In this document: positions 1 through 13,148 of the stretch, piece by piece
How the letters are laid out: the number at the start of each line of letters is the position of its first letter
Position numbering within the stretch: the stretch's first letter is position 1
Assembly (NCBI RefSeq): GCF_030272615.1
Contig: NC_081406.1
Location: 246,133,218-246,197,217, forward strand
From: Cryptomeria japonica
Lineage: Eukaryota > Streptophyta > Pinopsida > Cupressales > Cupressaceae
Length of the DNA: 64,000 nucleotides
Direction: 5' to 3'
Notes under the pieces: generated by a model
What the model was told of the DNA's origin: nothing
The model's input: the letters and a program-made list of their open reading frames with translations, nothing else
Database searches by the model: none
Position numbers and translations under genes: made by a program

Positions 1-2326
1 GTCAACTTCGGTCTTTACAGGGGAGACTCCAGTCTATACGAAGATTCATTGCTCAACTTGTAGTTAAATGTCATCCTTTTCAACATTTACTCCATAAGAA
101 CATCAAATTTAGGTGGCATGATAAATGTCAGCAGGATTTTCAGATACTCAAAGATTATCTCCTAAATCCACCAGTTTTGATGCCGCCAATTCCAGGAAAA
201 CCCATGTTACTCTACATATCAACTACACAAACAACACTAGGGGTACTCTTGGCACAACAAGACAATGAAGGCAAAGAAAGAGCAGTATATTACATCAATC
301 GTACATTAGTTGGCTATGAGCTTAACTACACACCGATTGAGCATGCATGTCTTGTTGTGGTTTTTGCCTCGTAGAAATTACGACACTAAATGGTAACTCA
401 TAAAACTAATCTCGTTGCAAGGATAGATCCACTAAAATATCTTCTCAATAAGGCAACACTCACTGGAAGATTAGCTAAATGGGTTATGATTCTAAGTGAA
501 TTCAACATTGAATATGTGGATAGAAAAGCAATCAAAGGATAAGATATTGTAGATCAATTGGTGGATGCACCCATGATTGATGATACTCCTATGACTTCAG
601 AGTTTCCAGATGAATCCATTCTGATGACATACACAAAGCCATGACAATTATACTTTGATGGTTCATACATGCAACATGGCGCAGGAGCTGGCATCCTCTT
701 TATCACACCTCAAGGGGATTCCATTCCCAAATCCTATTGGTTGTCATTTCCTTGCACCAATAATATAGCCAAGTGTAAGGCATTAACAATGGGTTTAGGA
801 ATTGTGGTTTAGTGGAAGATCTAAGAAATTCATGTTTTTGGGGACACTCAGCTTGTAATTCGTTAAGTAAATGATGACTACCAAACAAAAGATGAAAAAT
901 TATTACCTTATAATAAAATGGTAGATGACCTCAAATAATACTTCCCAAAGATAATCTTTGACCAGATTCCAAGGGAAAACAATCGAGTTACAGATGCCAT
1001 GGCTACTATTGCTTCATTGATCGATCTACTGTAGAATGATACCCGCTATGAGTTCTTGGTGGACAACCTTTTGGTTCCATCATATGAGATCACTCCTGCC
1101 GAGATGATATGAGTCATTGATCCTGATTCCCCTTGGTACGGTGCCATTTTTACATACCTTCACAACAATATCCTTCCTCATGGCCTTTCCAACAATCAAC
1201 AACATGCTTTCATCCACTAATCTTCTCTCGATGTCATTTTAGCCGATACCCTTTACGAGAGGTTCATGGAGGTATATGTGGTACCCATTCTAGTGGTCCG
1301 ACCTTGGCCAAGAAACTTATCAGGACTTGATACTACTGGCCCACTATGGACAAAGATTCATATCAGTTTGTCAATAAATGTAAGCAATGTTAGATACATG
1401 GAGACCTCATTCATGCGCCAGCTCGAGAACTTCAACTGATCGCGACTCCTTGGCCCTTTTGTTAGTGGAGACTCGATCTCATAGGCAAGATTCACCCTCC
1501 TTCATCCAATGGCCATAAATTCATTACCACTGCCACAGAATATTTCATGAAATGGATTGAAGTTGTTCCTCTCACCCAAGTCACTAGAAAATAGATTGCC
1601 ACATTTATCCTCAACTACATCATCTATCGATATGGTGTCCCTCTTTCCATCATCACAGGATAACGGACATCCCTTCAAAAATTAGGATATTCGTGAACTT
1701 TATGATCACTTCCATATTAATCACCTCTTCTCCACTCCATACTATCCCCAAGGTAATGGCCAAGTTGAGGCGTATAATAAAACCATTCTCTGAAACCTCA
1801 AAAATACAATCAATGACGCTAGCCAAAATTGGCACATCCAACTTAATCCCACACTTTCGGCTTATCGCACAAGTGTTCGCACACCTACCAGAGCCACTCC
1901 CTATTCACTTGTCTATGGTGCCAAAGCTATCTTACCTATTAAGGTCTATTTACCATCCTTGAGAGCCTCCTTGTGCGATATAATCAGTGATGAAGACTAT
2001 AGGGTCTTCCGCTTACAGGAGTTGGAACTATTGGATGAGTGACGACAAATGCTTTCAATCATCATAAGGCTTATCAACAAAGAATGAATCACAGATACAA
2101 TCATAAAGTAAAGCCTTGAAATTTTGAGGTAGGTGACTTAGTATCGAAAGACAATCTTAAGAATCAACATGACCAAAAAAAGAAAGGAAAATTTGAGCCC
2201 AATTGGCTTGGTCCTTACATCATCACAACAGTTTATGGGTTAGGTGCATATCAACTCTCAACACCAGATGGAGAACCTCTGGAAGATCCAATCAACAACA
2301 TGCACCTTTGTGGGTTTTACACATAG
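1..2326 (+). pseudogene. Decayed Tat-type Ty3/gypsy pol, 3' part (RT end, RNase H, second RNase H, integrase)
   Basis: The frame enters the window in the RT thumb (FRWHDKCQQDFQILKDYL near 105-170) and runs into the RT-linked RNase H (177-373, ending KLRH after a stop). A second RNase H follows at about 646-1035, with FDGS and GAGAGILF; the second acidic residue, normally in an EYEAL motif, reads KCKAL, so it looks inactive. Integrase spans about 1370-2326: a CKQC zinc-ligand pair, WRLDLIG with the first catalytic Asp, a damaged second-Asp region, GNGQVE with the Glu, and a C-terminal GDLVSKDNLKNQ to HLCGFYT stretch ending in a stop at 2324-2326. There are many in-frame stops and several frame changes. 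RNase H, second RNase H, then integrase is the usual Tat-lineage order. The 5' half lies outside the window. Confidence 0.85.
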
Positions 2327-4182
<1,856 letters not shown>

Positions 4183-4419
4183 ATAAGTGTCATGATACAA
4201 TGATGTCAATATCTCATAAGGCTACAAAATCACCAAAAGGTGTTTACATCATCATACAAAAACTAATACAAAATGGGATCTAAAAGAGCTATGATGAATT
4301 CCCTCCCTCTGAACCAATTGGCCTTGAAGGAATCTGAGCTCTCGAAGTCCCTACTCCAGGATCACCCCCTCTGTCTCCCCCCTTGGTGGTGTGGGTGGAC
4401 CCATAACCCCACCACTGGA

Positions 4420-5829
4420 TGCCTATCATCTATCCCCTCCCCCTATGGTAATCGTCCTAGAAGCTCTTCTGAAGCTCCTAGCCCTCAGCTCTAGAGGAAC
4501 AACTGCATAGTACAGATCTCTCTAGTAGGCTATCTTCTCTCCTACTCGTAGGACATATGCATATCCATCCCTTTTGTCCTTAGCTTCTCTTCTGCCTGCC
4601 CTCAGTGCCTCCTTAGCCTCAATGTACCTCTAGATGGCTTGATCCCTCTCCCTCTTCATATTTGCTAATTGTCGCCTCAATCGAGTCACGTCTCTCTCAA
4701 GATCCTCAATCTCATCGGCCTGTCCTACTACAATCTCTCACAACGCTAGTAGCTCATCCTCCTCCTCATCTCCACCTTGAGCACCCTCCTCTTGTCTGGT
4801 TTGTCCCTGTGCATCTATCCCTGGTTCATGTCCATGTACATGTCCACCAACCTGTAGTACCTGTCCTCCTCAACCTCTCGGTGCTCTTGGTGGCCTCCCT
4901 CCCTGTGGATCCTATCTCTCCTCACCCCCCTTTCCATTATCCCTTTGTCCACCCCTTCCCCTCATCACTCTCCTCATTGATCCTCCCCTCCACCTCCTTT
5001 GTCTCCCTCCACCCCTATCATCATCATCCTCATCATCATCATCATCCTCTGGTACCACAGGCTCATCTAGATATGTCAGCCTCGGTACTGGATGTGCTAC
5101 AAAATAGGCATCATACTCTGCATCTATACCTCTATCAACTACATCCCTTAGTAGATCCCAAGGCATAGGAACTATCTGCTTGAACTGTGTAACTGCAACA
5201 TCATAGGACAAAATTGGCCCCTAGTGGGCTTGCTCTCACACTGTCCGTGCAAACTCTCTTGATCCCTGAGGCATCCTTTGTTGTCACCCAAACTGCCTAC
5301 ATACCCTGTCAATCAGATGTTTGTCTAGTATATAGGGCGTTCGCTCGATCAAGTACCTGCTCTTGAAAACATAGGGTAGCTCTATGGCGTCCTCCTCCCA
5401 ATCCTCACAGTCCAGATAGGGTCTCCATATGACATTATCTATGTCATCTATCACTCATCTCCAATAGTTCACCTTCCCAATCTATGGTTGGGAAGCGATC
5501 CTAATGTACAAGTGTGTGTAGGACCGTCCATGCCCCCTTCCTCTAAAGTGAACCAGTCTAGTCACTACAATGTGCTCATATGACCACACCTGTAATAGAG
5601 TCACCCCACAACCTAACCTGCAGCCACCGAGATACACAAACTAGTGAATCTCATGATACAAATGTGCTAGTACACATGGACCCCATGCATACCTAATGTG
5701 TTGTGTCACCAGCATCTCCAAAGTCCTCCCCCAACCAACAACCATACCCTGTATCACCATGTATGGACAAAGGTAACCATTAATAACTCCTCCAACTACT
5801 GTCGGTAGTCTGCGTCCAGTAGCTAGCAT
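4420..5829 (-). pseudogene. Antisense plant-mobile-domain (PMD)-like frame, first copy
   Basis: Read on the minus strand from 5829, the frame begins MLATGRRLPTVVGG and carries YAWGPCVLAHLYHEIH, which resembles the helical PMD/aminotransferase-like region of plant transposon proteins. It continues through stops into an acidic stretch (EDDDDDEDDDDRGGG), an Arg/Gly-rich segment and a charged, coiled-coil-like C-terminal part (DLERDVTRLRRQLANMKRER). The same order recurs in the copy at 33241-35150, including the C-terminal YWRxLY motif. The N-terminal third seen in that copy (HLPTGEMSVTLEDV) is missing here because the frame is cut at about 5838. Extra antisense frames between pol and the 3' LTR are known in Tat-lineage Ty3/gypsy elements. 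Several stops make it a pseudogene. Confidence 0.6.
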
Positions 5830-5840
5830 GGCATCCCAGC

Positions 5841-6440
5841 TGACATGACCCGAAAATTAAGTAAATATTTTATTTATTTAATTGATCCCACTTCCTCTAT
5901 TAATTAAATAAATCTTTATTTATTTAATTAATTCATTAGCCTTTTCTACCCATGACACATGTCACTCATCTCTTAATTTTTCTCTTACCTAACCCCCTTT
6001 ATCATTTAATTATTTCCTCTACCTACCCTTTAATCCTAGTCGACCATTTATCTTTACACCTCTTAATTTTATCCCTCCATTTCTTATAGTGTTCTCTATA
6101 TAAGTGGATACTCTTCTTCATTATCAACTCTAATCGTCTAATCACCTAATTAATGCATCTAATCAATCTAGCTAGCTAATTAGTGTGTCTAATCAATCTT
6201 ATGCAATCGAGCCTTCTTGTGATCAAGCTACCAACCACATTTTTGTTCTTTGTTGAGCTCTTGTTCATACATAAAATCTGAGAGCAAATATATCAAACAA
6301 GATCAATGGACATAGGAAGAAATGGAGATTGAAACCGTACTAGACATGTGAATGGTATATTTTGGTTTATTTTGTTGATTTGCATGATCTTAGGTGTCTC
6401 TATTGGTATTCGTGAATGTTTAATTGTAGGACTTAGATTG
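5841..6440 (+). mobile_element. Probable 5' LTR and leader of a second Tat-type element
   Basis: Starts TGACATGACCCG immediately after the truncated PMD frame. An AT-rich stretch of TTAATTAAATAAAT words follows, then a TATA box (TATATAA, 6097-6103). The last 150 bases resemble the end of the LTR at 36216-37450 (ACAAGATCAA, ACATGTGAATGG and TTGGTTTATTTTG blocks in the same order). No clear primer-binding site is visible before gag, so some leader sequence is probably deleted. Confidence 0.45.
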
Positions 6441-6441
6441 T

Positions 6442-7153
6442 TTGTGGTTGGATCTTTATAGTTTTACAATAGTTTATCATAATATTGAAAAATTTGTGGC
6501 CCATTATAGGCATAATATTGAAAATGATGCATTTATGAGATATCTATGCGATACCAAACAAAGGAATGGGGAAACATTTATCAACTTTTTACAAAGTTGG
6601 CATCACCTTGTTAAGAGATTCCCTTTGGATATCCCCAAAGCACGTGAAGTGGAATCATTTTCCGCAATCATGTATGTGAAATGTCCTTCCGCTTACATGT
6701 ACAATTCCTTGAAGATTATAAAGAAGTTACTAATAAAGGCATAGTCTTAGAGCGAGAGTTGACTGAGCAAGGTATCACTAAACACTATCAAAAGGAATCT
6801 CAAGGGTCCTCTTCCAACAACAAGCCTAATTTTTGGGCTAAAAGAAAAAAATGTGGTGAATGATGTCGTAACAGATGCAAAATATGTTCAAACAATTCAT
6901 GTACCTTATAATCCACCTCCAAAATCTAGCCCACATCACAATCCTCCATCCCATCAAAATCAAACGAAACCCAACACAACCATTACCATCAATCGTAAAC
7001 CACCTTGATCAAACAAGCAAAAAATATATGAGTACATACCTCTCACTCAACCCATCAACGTTGTTTTCTAGCAACTTGTCAAGGCCAATATGGTGCAATA
7101 TCCAATCACGTGACCTTATGATGAGAATCAACCCAAACCCGCATCGTACAATG
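6442..7153 (+). pseudogene. Tat-type gag, 5' part, split by the 18-kb insertion
   Basis: The frame encodes a Retrotrans_gag-like region: EKFVAHYRHNIEND, then LCDTKQRNGETFINFLQSWH, with frame changes and stops after about 6745. Downstream words (SPHHNPPSHQNQ, YEYIPLTQPINVVF) match the proline-rich linker ahead of the zinc knuckle in Tat gag. The coding sequence stops at the CAATG duplication (7149-7153) and resumes in the same frame at 25317 with DNEYCEYHRIKGH, the beginning of a CCHC-like motif. It is therefore one gag interrupted by the element at 7154-25311. It is already decayed apart from the insertion. Confidence 0.75.
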
Positions 7154-7785
7154 TGTTGGGTGAATATTTTGTCACCAGCATACTAATGACAAAACATAAA
7201 ATTCACACAATGCTATGCTAAGAAATTAATCCCCCCTCTCATCAAGGGGAGGTTCCCTATGAAATTTCTCCTCTAATTAATAAGAAATTAAATTTGTGGG
7301 TTGGTGTTGGGCATATAACTCTCTTTTTTCAGAGTTTATGTATTCTCCCTTCACCTAGTTACAAATTAAACAATTAGAAACTTAGCTTAAAGCTCAAAGT
7401 CTTCAAGTATAGATTTCTAATCCATTAAACTACAAATAACTGCAGCAATACAAAGCTTACCACGAGTTACTTAATTTATCAACAGATTTCTCAAGCATGC
7501 TAAGAGCACAAAGTCTACTTTGCAAGATTTGAGAGCTCTCTGACCACGTAGCAATATCTTAAAGATCAAAGAAGTAAAGATAATATAAATTTAATGGACA
7601 TAGGAACATCAAATTATATAAATGAGTTTCTTGATACAACACAAAGTTTGTAATCAACAAAACTATTTTCTTTATTCGTTTGATAAGATTTTCACCACAA
7701 AAATCCCAAAGTCTTAGTTGGGATAAAAAACTAGCAGAGTTTTGCTAAGCATGAAAAAGATAAACTATTTACAAAAAGGTCCTCC

Positions 7786-7792
7786 TTATATA
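7786..7792 (-). promoter_or_regulatory. TATA box of LTR copy A
   Basis: On the minus strand the sequence reads CCTATATAAGGAGGACC. It is conserved in copy B and lies about 635 bases before the LTR end, so it probably starts the genomic transcript. This placement puts the long LTR reading frame upstream of the promoter, in U3. Confidence 0.65.
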
Positions 7793-7950
7793 GGAAAAGA
7801 AGTTGAGAAAAAGGTGGGCACAATTGACTTATTCAACTGCACAGTCCCATTTTACTATAACTACTACATAAAGAAAACGTGCAACTGCACAAAAATTGAC
7901 AATATTTATCGGTGTGGTTGCATGAAGAAAGGATGTCGGGAGGGGGAACT

Positions 7951-10900
7951 TCATTCTTGATTCCCCGCTTCATTGGATTTCTGGAAATCTTTGAATTTAG
8001 CAAGGATGGCTTTCATTTCTGCTTCATTTGGCATCAAGGTAGAACTTGTGATGATTTGGATGCGGGACATTGTATCTTGAATCTTCACCTGTTTCTTTTT
8101 AACATCCTTCAACATGGATGCGAGGACTTCAAAGATGACCAGAATTTCTAATAGTTTATCAAATGTATTAAGAGAGAAATCTTGTCATGTGCATTCATCC
8201 ATCAAAGAAAGGAATTCTTGCATGACAAATTCAGTAGTGACAAGATTTTGATCAACATCATATAAATAGCAAGGGAGGTCACCAACTTTAGAAAAAATAA
8301 GGTCAACCTCATCGTCACCTTCTTTCTTCTCTCGGTCCAGCTCTGCAATCATTAACTTCATTGTCTCTTATTTATAAGCCAATAAAGACAAGATTTGAAT
8401 GTACTTCTCCCTTGTGGGAATTACCTTATTCTCGACCAGGACATCTATCCTGAAGTCGGATGGCTTTCATTTCTGCTTCATTTGGCATCAAGGTAGAACT
8501 TGTGTTGATTTGGACGCGGGACATTGTATCTTGAATCTTCACCTGTTTCTTTTTAACATCCTTCAACATGGATGCGAGGACTTCAAAGATGACCAGAATT
8601 TCTAACAATTTATCAAATGTATTAAGAGAGAAATCTTGTCATGTGCATTCATCCATCAAAGAAAGGAATTCTTGCATGACAAATTCAGCAGTGACGAGAT
8701 TTTGATCGACATCATATAAATAGCAAGGGAGGTCACCAACTTTAGAAAAAATAAGGTCAACCTCGTCGTCACCTTCTTTCTTCTCTCGGTCCAGCTCTGC
8801 AATCATTAACTTCATTGTCTCTTATTTATAAGCCAATAAAGACAAGATTTGAATGTACTTCTCCCTTGTGGGAATTACCTTATTCTCGACCAGGACATCT
8901 ATCCTAAAGTCTTCCATTTTGCTCCACAAAGTAGTACTTTTCACAACCTCCTCAATCTCTTGTGATAAAGAGGTTTTGAGTCCTTGCATCCGACTCTGGA
9001 TTACTTCATAATCAGACAATAGTTCCACTATCGAGCTCAGAAGATGAGAGCCTTCTGACCTTAGCCTTGAAATCCACTCATCCATCACTCGGCCTTTAGC
9101 TCCCACCTGTTCAATCTTCTTGAGAGCTTTGGTATCTATTGAAGATCCTATAGGCTCTATCTCTTGAGAAGATTGTGTGACCTTTAGAAGAACATTAGTC
9201 AGTTGTTCACACTTCTGCTTCAAGATATTTTTCTCATCCCTCTCTTGATCCAATCTTCTCAATAAAGAATTAAGGGTCATCTGAGAATCTAATTTCACAC
9301 TCTCATGTGTTTCCACCTCGAGCTCTACAACCTACATGGTATAGTCTTCAGATTGTATGTTACCTTTGTCCTTGTCTGACGATGGCACCATAACTTCAGC
9401 ATATTTCTCTTGGAAGCTGGGTATATTACCACCCGAGATATCATCTTTGGCTTTTTTGTTCCCTTAGGCTTCAGGGGAACTAAAAGTTCAAAGTCAAACT
9501 CATCTGGGGATATCACCTATTTTTTCCTCTTAGGGGCCACTACTTCCATCTAAGGGGGTAATTTTGGATTGGCTGGTGGAGTAGTAGCTCCTTGCTGACT
9601 TGGAGTTGAAACTTCAGAAGCAGGTTGACTAGAACTTGGAGCAGTTGTGAGTATTACTGATGGTGTTGATGTTGAGGCATCTAGTGGAACATTTGTTGTG
9701 GCTACCTCTTTATTTACAGTTGGAAGAGTGGAGGGTGTTGTGAATGTAACTTTAGCACTTACCAATGAAGGAATTGTCGTGGTGGTGGTAGTAGTGACGG
9801 GTAAATCTATTGAAACCTGTTCTGTAAGTGCATCTTGCAAGGTCTCATTAAAATCCATCATGGTGGATTCAAAAGTAGATGAAGAGATATCATCTAAATT
9901 AGAGGAGTTGGTTATTGTAAAAAACTGACCAATAGTCTCTGATTGTGTCATACCCTTACTTAGATCTCCATCTTCTTGGAAATCTTCATCTTCTTGGTCA
10001 GAGTCAGAGTCAGAGTCAATATAATGGACGATTACCTGTGAGGTAATCGGGGCATCAACTTCAGCTAGATGTGATACTTCTTCTGCCTGTACTTCCTCTT
10101 GTTGAGGAATTTCACCTTCTTCAACCTCCTTTCCTTTTCCAACTTCACTGGCAGGCAGTTGTTCTGGCTCCTTCGCCATTGCTTCCTATGATGCGGATGA
10201 TGATTCACCCTTCTTCGACCCTTTAACTATAAATTTGATTTTAGGTACTTTACCCTTCGATTGTATCGCAGGAGCTCAGGATAGTACTTGTGAGTTTGTG
10301 CTGCTTTTTGTTCTTGTTTCAGCTATTGTTGTCTTGCCCAATGGGCCATCACTTTTGTCGTCATCTCCTGAACTAGTGGGAAGTTGTTTCATCCTAAGGT
10401 TCTGTTTTACCAACCAAGCATTGGTGTTTGCTAAGATAGGAGAGATCCTTTGTGTAATAGTTTTTCTTTCTTTCTTTGACCATTGCACAAGTGGAATTGG
10501 GGAGTCAACAATCTTCTTCTCATAATAAACAGGGTCCACTATGTCATCTGTGTCTTCCATGGTCATTCAGATGACAAGCCTGGATATTGCCTCATTGAAG
10601 AAACTACATAAACCAAGTACAAGGTCATGTAAACTTCAGTGTTACCTTGACCTCCTTCAATTGAGCACAAAGCGCATCACTGATCTGTTCTCCCCAATCA
10701 ATTCTTGCAGCCCCTTTCTGACTATATTTATATAATAAGACATCCAGCTTTGAAAATAATGAGAGTCCTTTAATCCTCTCACTCTAGATAACATGGTGAC
10801 CATGTCATTATATTCCTCATTAAAACCACTCCTGTGGAAGGACTTAGGCCATCGTGAGGTGAGGGAAGTTCTTGCAGTAGAGAGATAAATAGTATTGATC

Positions 10901-11382
10901 ACCTTTTTACATTTATCCTCATGTTTCTCATAGTACTCTTGAGCACTCTCTTGAGAAATATCAGATACTTCTTCAACTGATGAACCTTTAAAGACACTAT
11001 TGAAGAATGCACTGTCTAGAGTCATGATGACATTCTGATCTTCATCTTTCACTTGCCCTTTTCTTGGATTAAAGTGATCAGCTCCGGCCAGTACAAATTC
11101 AGGATCATGAGCTGCAACTGGGAAAGATGCATACTTATGCAGCTCAGATTTGATTAAACTAGTTAGACGTGCAGGAGCCTTTTGAACTCGGTCAACAAAT
11201 TCTTGCATATCAACATGCCCAATTTTGGTGTCTCTGATCTCCTTAATATTTGAGTCCACTGAACTCTTTGGGTACAGATTCAAGTACATGTCGTACTTGT
11301 ATTTTATCTTTTTTGATGATGCTTTACTTGGAGAGGGTTGTCTTGAGGAAGAATCGGGTTTGTTGTGAGAGAGCTTTGACAT
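7951..11382 (-). pseudogene. U3-encoded long frame, copy A (unknown protein)
   Basis: Start Met at 11382 (MSKLSHNKPDSSS), a Ser-rich basic N-terminus, then a globular-looking region (DTKIGHVDMQEFVDRVQ, SLTSRWPKSFHR, MSYYINI). Copy A loses about 200 residues after KEVKVTLKF through a deletion. Next come a Lys/Ser linker, an acidic segment (EEGEIPQQEEVQAEE), a Ser/Thr-rich tract with seven consecutive Thr, and a C-terminal part with coiled-coil character (SQEIEPIGSSIDTKALKK, SLSQEIEEVVKSTTLW). The end is NQE and a stop at 7951-7953. A 454-bp duplication repeats part of the C-terminus. I do not recognise the family. It is homologous along its length to the frames at 20094-23856 and 38637-43558. 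Several stops mark it as decayed. Confidence 0.75.
8004..8911. repeat. 454-bp tandem duplication in LTR copy A
   Basis: The sequence beginning GGATGGCTTTCATTTC at 8004 begins again at 8458, and the two units are nearly identical up to AAGTC at about 8457 and 8911. LTR copy B has one unit, so the duplication arose after insertion or in this LTR only. Confidence 0.9.
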
Positions 11383-11534
11383 TCGTACATAATGACTGCA
11401 TTCAACACTGATGATTAGTTATTCATCATTATCAAAATTATTTTTTCTCAAACGGATCAAAAAACGGGACTCAAAATAGGCTTAGGAGTAAAACTGCCAA
11501 AAACAGCAGGTTCGGGAAAAATGTCCGACCTGCA

Positions 11535-12815
11535 AATAAAAACACCTTGATCTACACATTGGAATTTAAAATCTGATGTGCAATCTTGTGAAAGGGTTAT
11601 CAACACATCAGACTTTAAATTCCGATGTGTCAATCTGGGGAAAAACATTAACACATCGGACTTTAAAGTCCAATGTGTAGGGGAAAACTTCAAACAAGCA
11701 CATCGGACTTTAAAGTCCGATTTGCTTCCTAGAAAAGGTTTAAAGGCACATCAGACTTTAAAGTTTGATGTGCTTACAAAGGGGAAGGACAATCGGTCAA
11801 CATGTTAGGTTTTAAAACCTGACATGCCGACCTACTCCCCTTCGCATATCGGATTTTAAAGTCTGATATGCGAGATTAACAAGCACATCGGACTTTAAAG
11901 TCCGATTTGCTTCCTAGAAAAGGTTTAAAGGCACATCAGACTTTAAAGTTTGATGTGCTTACAAAGGGGAAGGACAATCGGTCGACATGTTAGGTTTTAA
12001 AACCTGACATGCCGACCTACTCCCCTCCGCCTATCGGATTTTAAAGTCCAATATGCGAAGGTTAAGATCTCGCATATCGGACTTTAAAATCTGATATGCG
12101 GAGATACGTTTCTCCAGCTGCACACCAGACTTTAAAGTCTGGTATGCAGCTTTAGAAGGGGGGCTCCGAAGGATAATTGAGTTTTGAAGTCTGATTGTCC
12201 TTCGAAACGAGGGAGACAATCGGACTACAAAATCCGATTGCCCTCTGGAGAGAAGTCTGGAAAAGACAAACAAAAAACAAAAACAAAAACGAAAACAAAC
12301 AAGATGCAAACCCAAAAAAGAAACCCGGAAAGACAAAAAGAAAAACGAACCCTACCTCTTCCACTTCGCTGATGATGGAAAAAGATCCGATAATGAAGTA
12401 AGGAAAACCTGAATCTCGACGAGTAAAAGCAGAGGAGGGTGCGTGGAGAAGAAGACAAACCATAATGAAAACCCAAAACGCAAAAAAAAAAAAACTTTAA
12501 AAAGCTTTTTAATCAAACCCTAATAGCAATTAATGCGGCATTAATACAACACACAGTTGCATGTCAGGCTTCAAAGTCCGATATGCAAGCTAGGAACACT
12601 TGCATGTCAAACTTTAAAGTCCGACATGCAAGCCATGAACAAAACACATGCAGTTCGGACTTAAAGTCCGAACTGCATGCTAAACAACATGCAGTTCAGA
12701 CTTTAAAGTCAGAACTGCAGGTTTAGACCACATGCAAATACATATTAGACTTTAAAGTCCGATGTGTATTTGGCAACAAAGAACCCTGCAGTTCGGACTT
12801 TAAAGTCCGAACTGC
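11535..12815. repeat. Palindrome array A (about 21 units, TTTAAA centre)
   Basis: About 21 near-perfect palindromes of 26-33 bases are spaced 40-50 bases apart, with one gap of about 300 bases at 12240-12555. The shared core is GGACTTTAAAGTCC, whereas the outer arms differ between units (CACATC, GCATATC, GCAGTTC, GCATGTC, ATACAT and others) yet stay matched within a unit. 12788-12815 is a perfect 28-base palindrome. A 185-bp segment with four units is duplicated (11697-11881 and 11882-12066). Mismatches are mostly C/T or G/A at CpG positions of the arms. The array lies just upstream of the U3 frame in element direction. Confidence 0.95.
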
Positions 12816-13148
12816 GAGTAAAACTGCAAACTTAAGGAACAAGGAAAATAATAAAAATGGGAAGTAAAGAACGAAATGAACTAACTGACCAAGTCGATTA
12901 AGCTCTCCCAGAGACCATAAGATATGAAATGGACTAGTTTCGTAGGGTTGCCTCGTGATTTTGCCTATGCTGAAATCGAGGACAACAACTGGCTCTAACT
13001 AGGGAACAAGCTGCACCACTTGAAGCTTGTATAATCCAAAACTCCGAGTGCCTGTATCCATTGGGCTATAGAGTCGGGCGACGAAAAGATTGAAAAGAAA
13101 AGACTATACATATTTTTACAAAAAGTACAACTTCCTTTAAATTGCTCT

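Larger units (their letters stand above)
7154..12987 (-). repeat. 3' LTR (copy A) of the 18-kb element
   Basis: 5,834 bases. In element direction (from 12987 down) it holds about 150 bases of lead sequence, a palindrome array (12815-11535), the U3 frame (11382-7951), a TATA box (7786-7792) and about 630 bases of R/U5. Compared with the 5' copy it lacks about 600 bases in the U3 frame (junction near 10566) and about 120 bases near 7365, and it carries a 454-bp tandem duplication. The first 100 aligned bases differ from the 5' copy at about three positions, all transitions. Confidence 0.92.

Noticed and set aside
4662-5168. Plus-strand frame of 168 codons rich in His, Pro and Val
   Set aside because: It is the opposite strand of the PMD frame's acidic and Arg-rich segment and has biased composition without similarity to any family.
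12240-12480. Plus-strand Lys/Thr-rich and minus-strand Phe-rich frames
   Set aside because: They translate the A-rich AAAACAAAAAC spacer between two palindrome groups and carry no conserved motif.
11535-12815. Regularly spaced repeats resembling a CRISPR array
   Set aside because: The repeated unit is itself a palindrome with variable arms, spacers are partly duplicated, and the context is a plant LTR.
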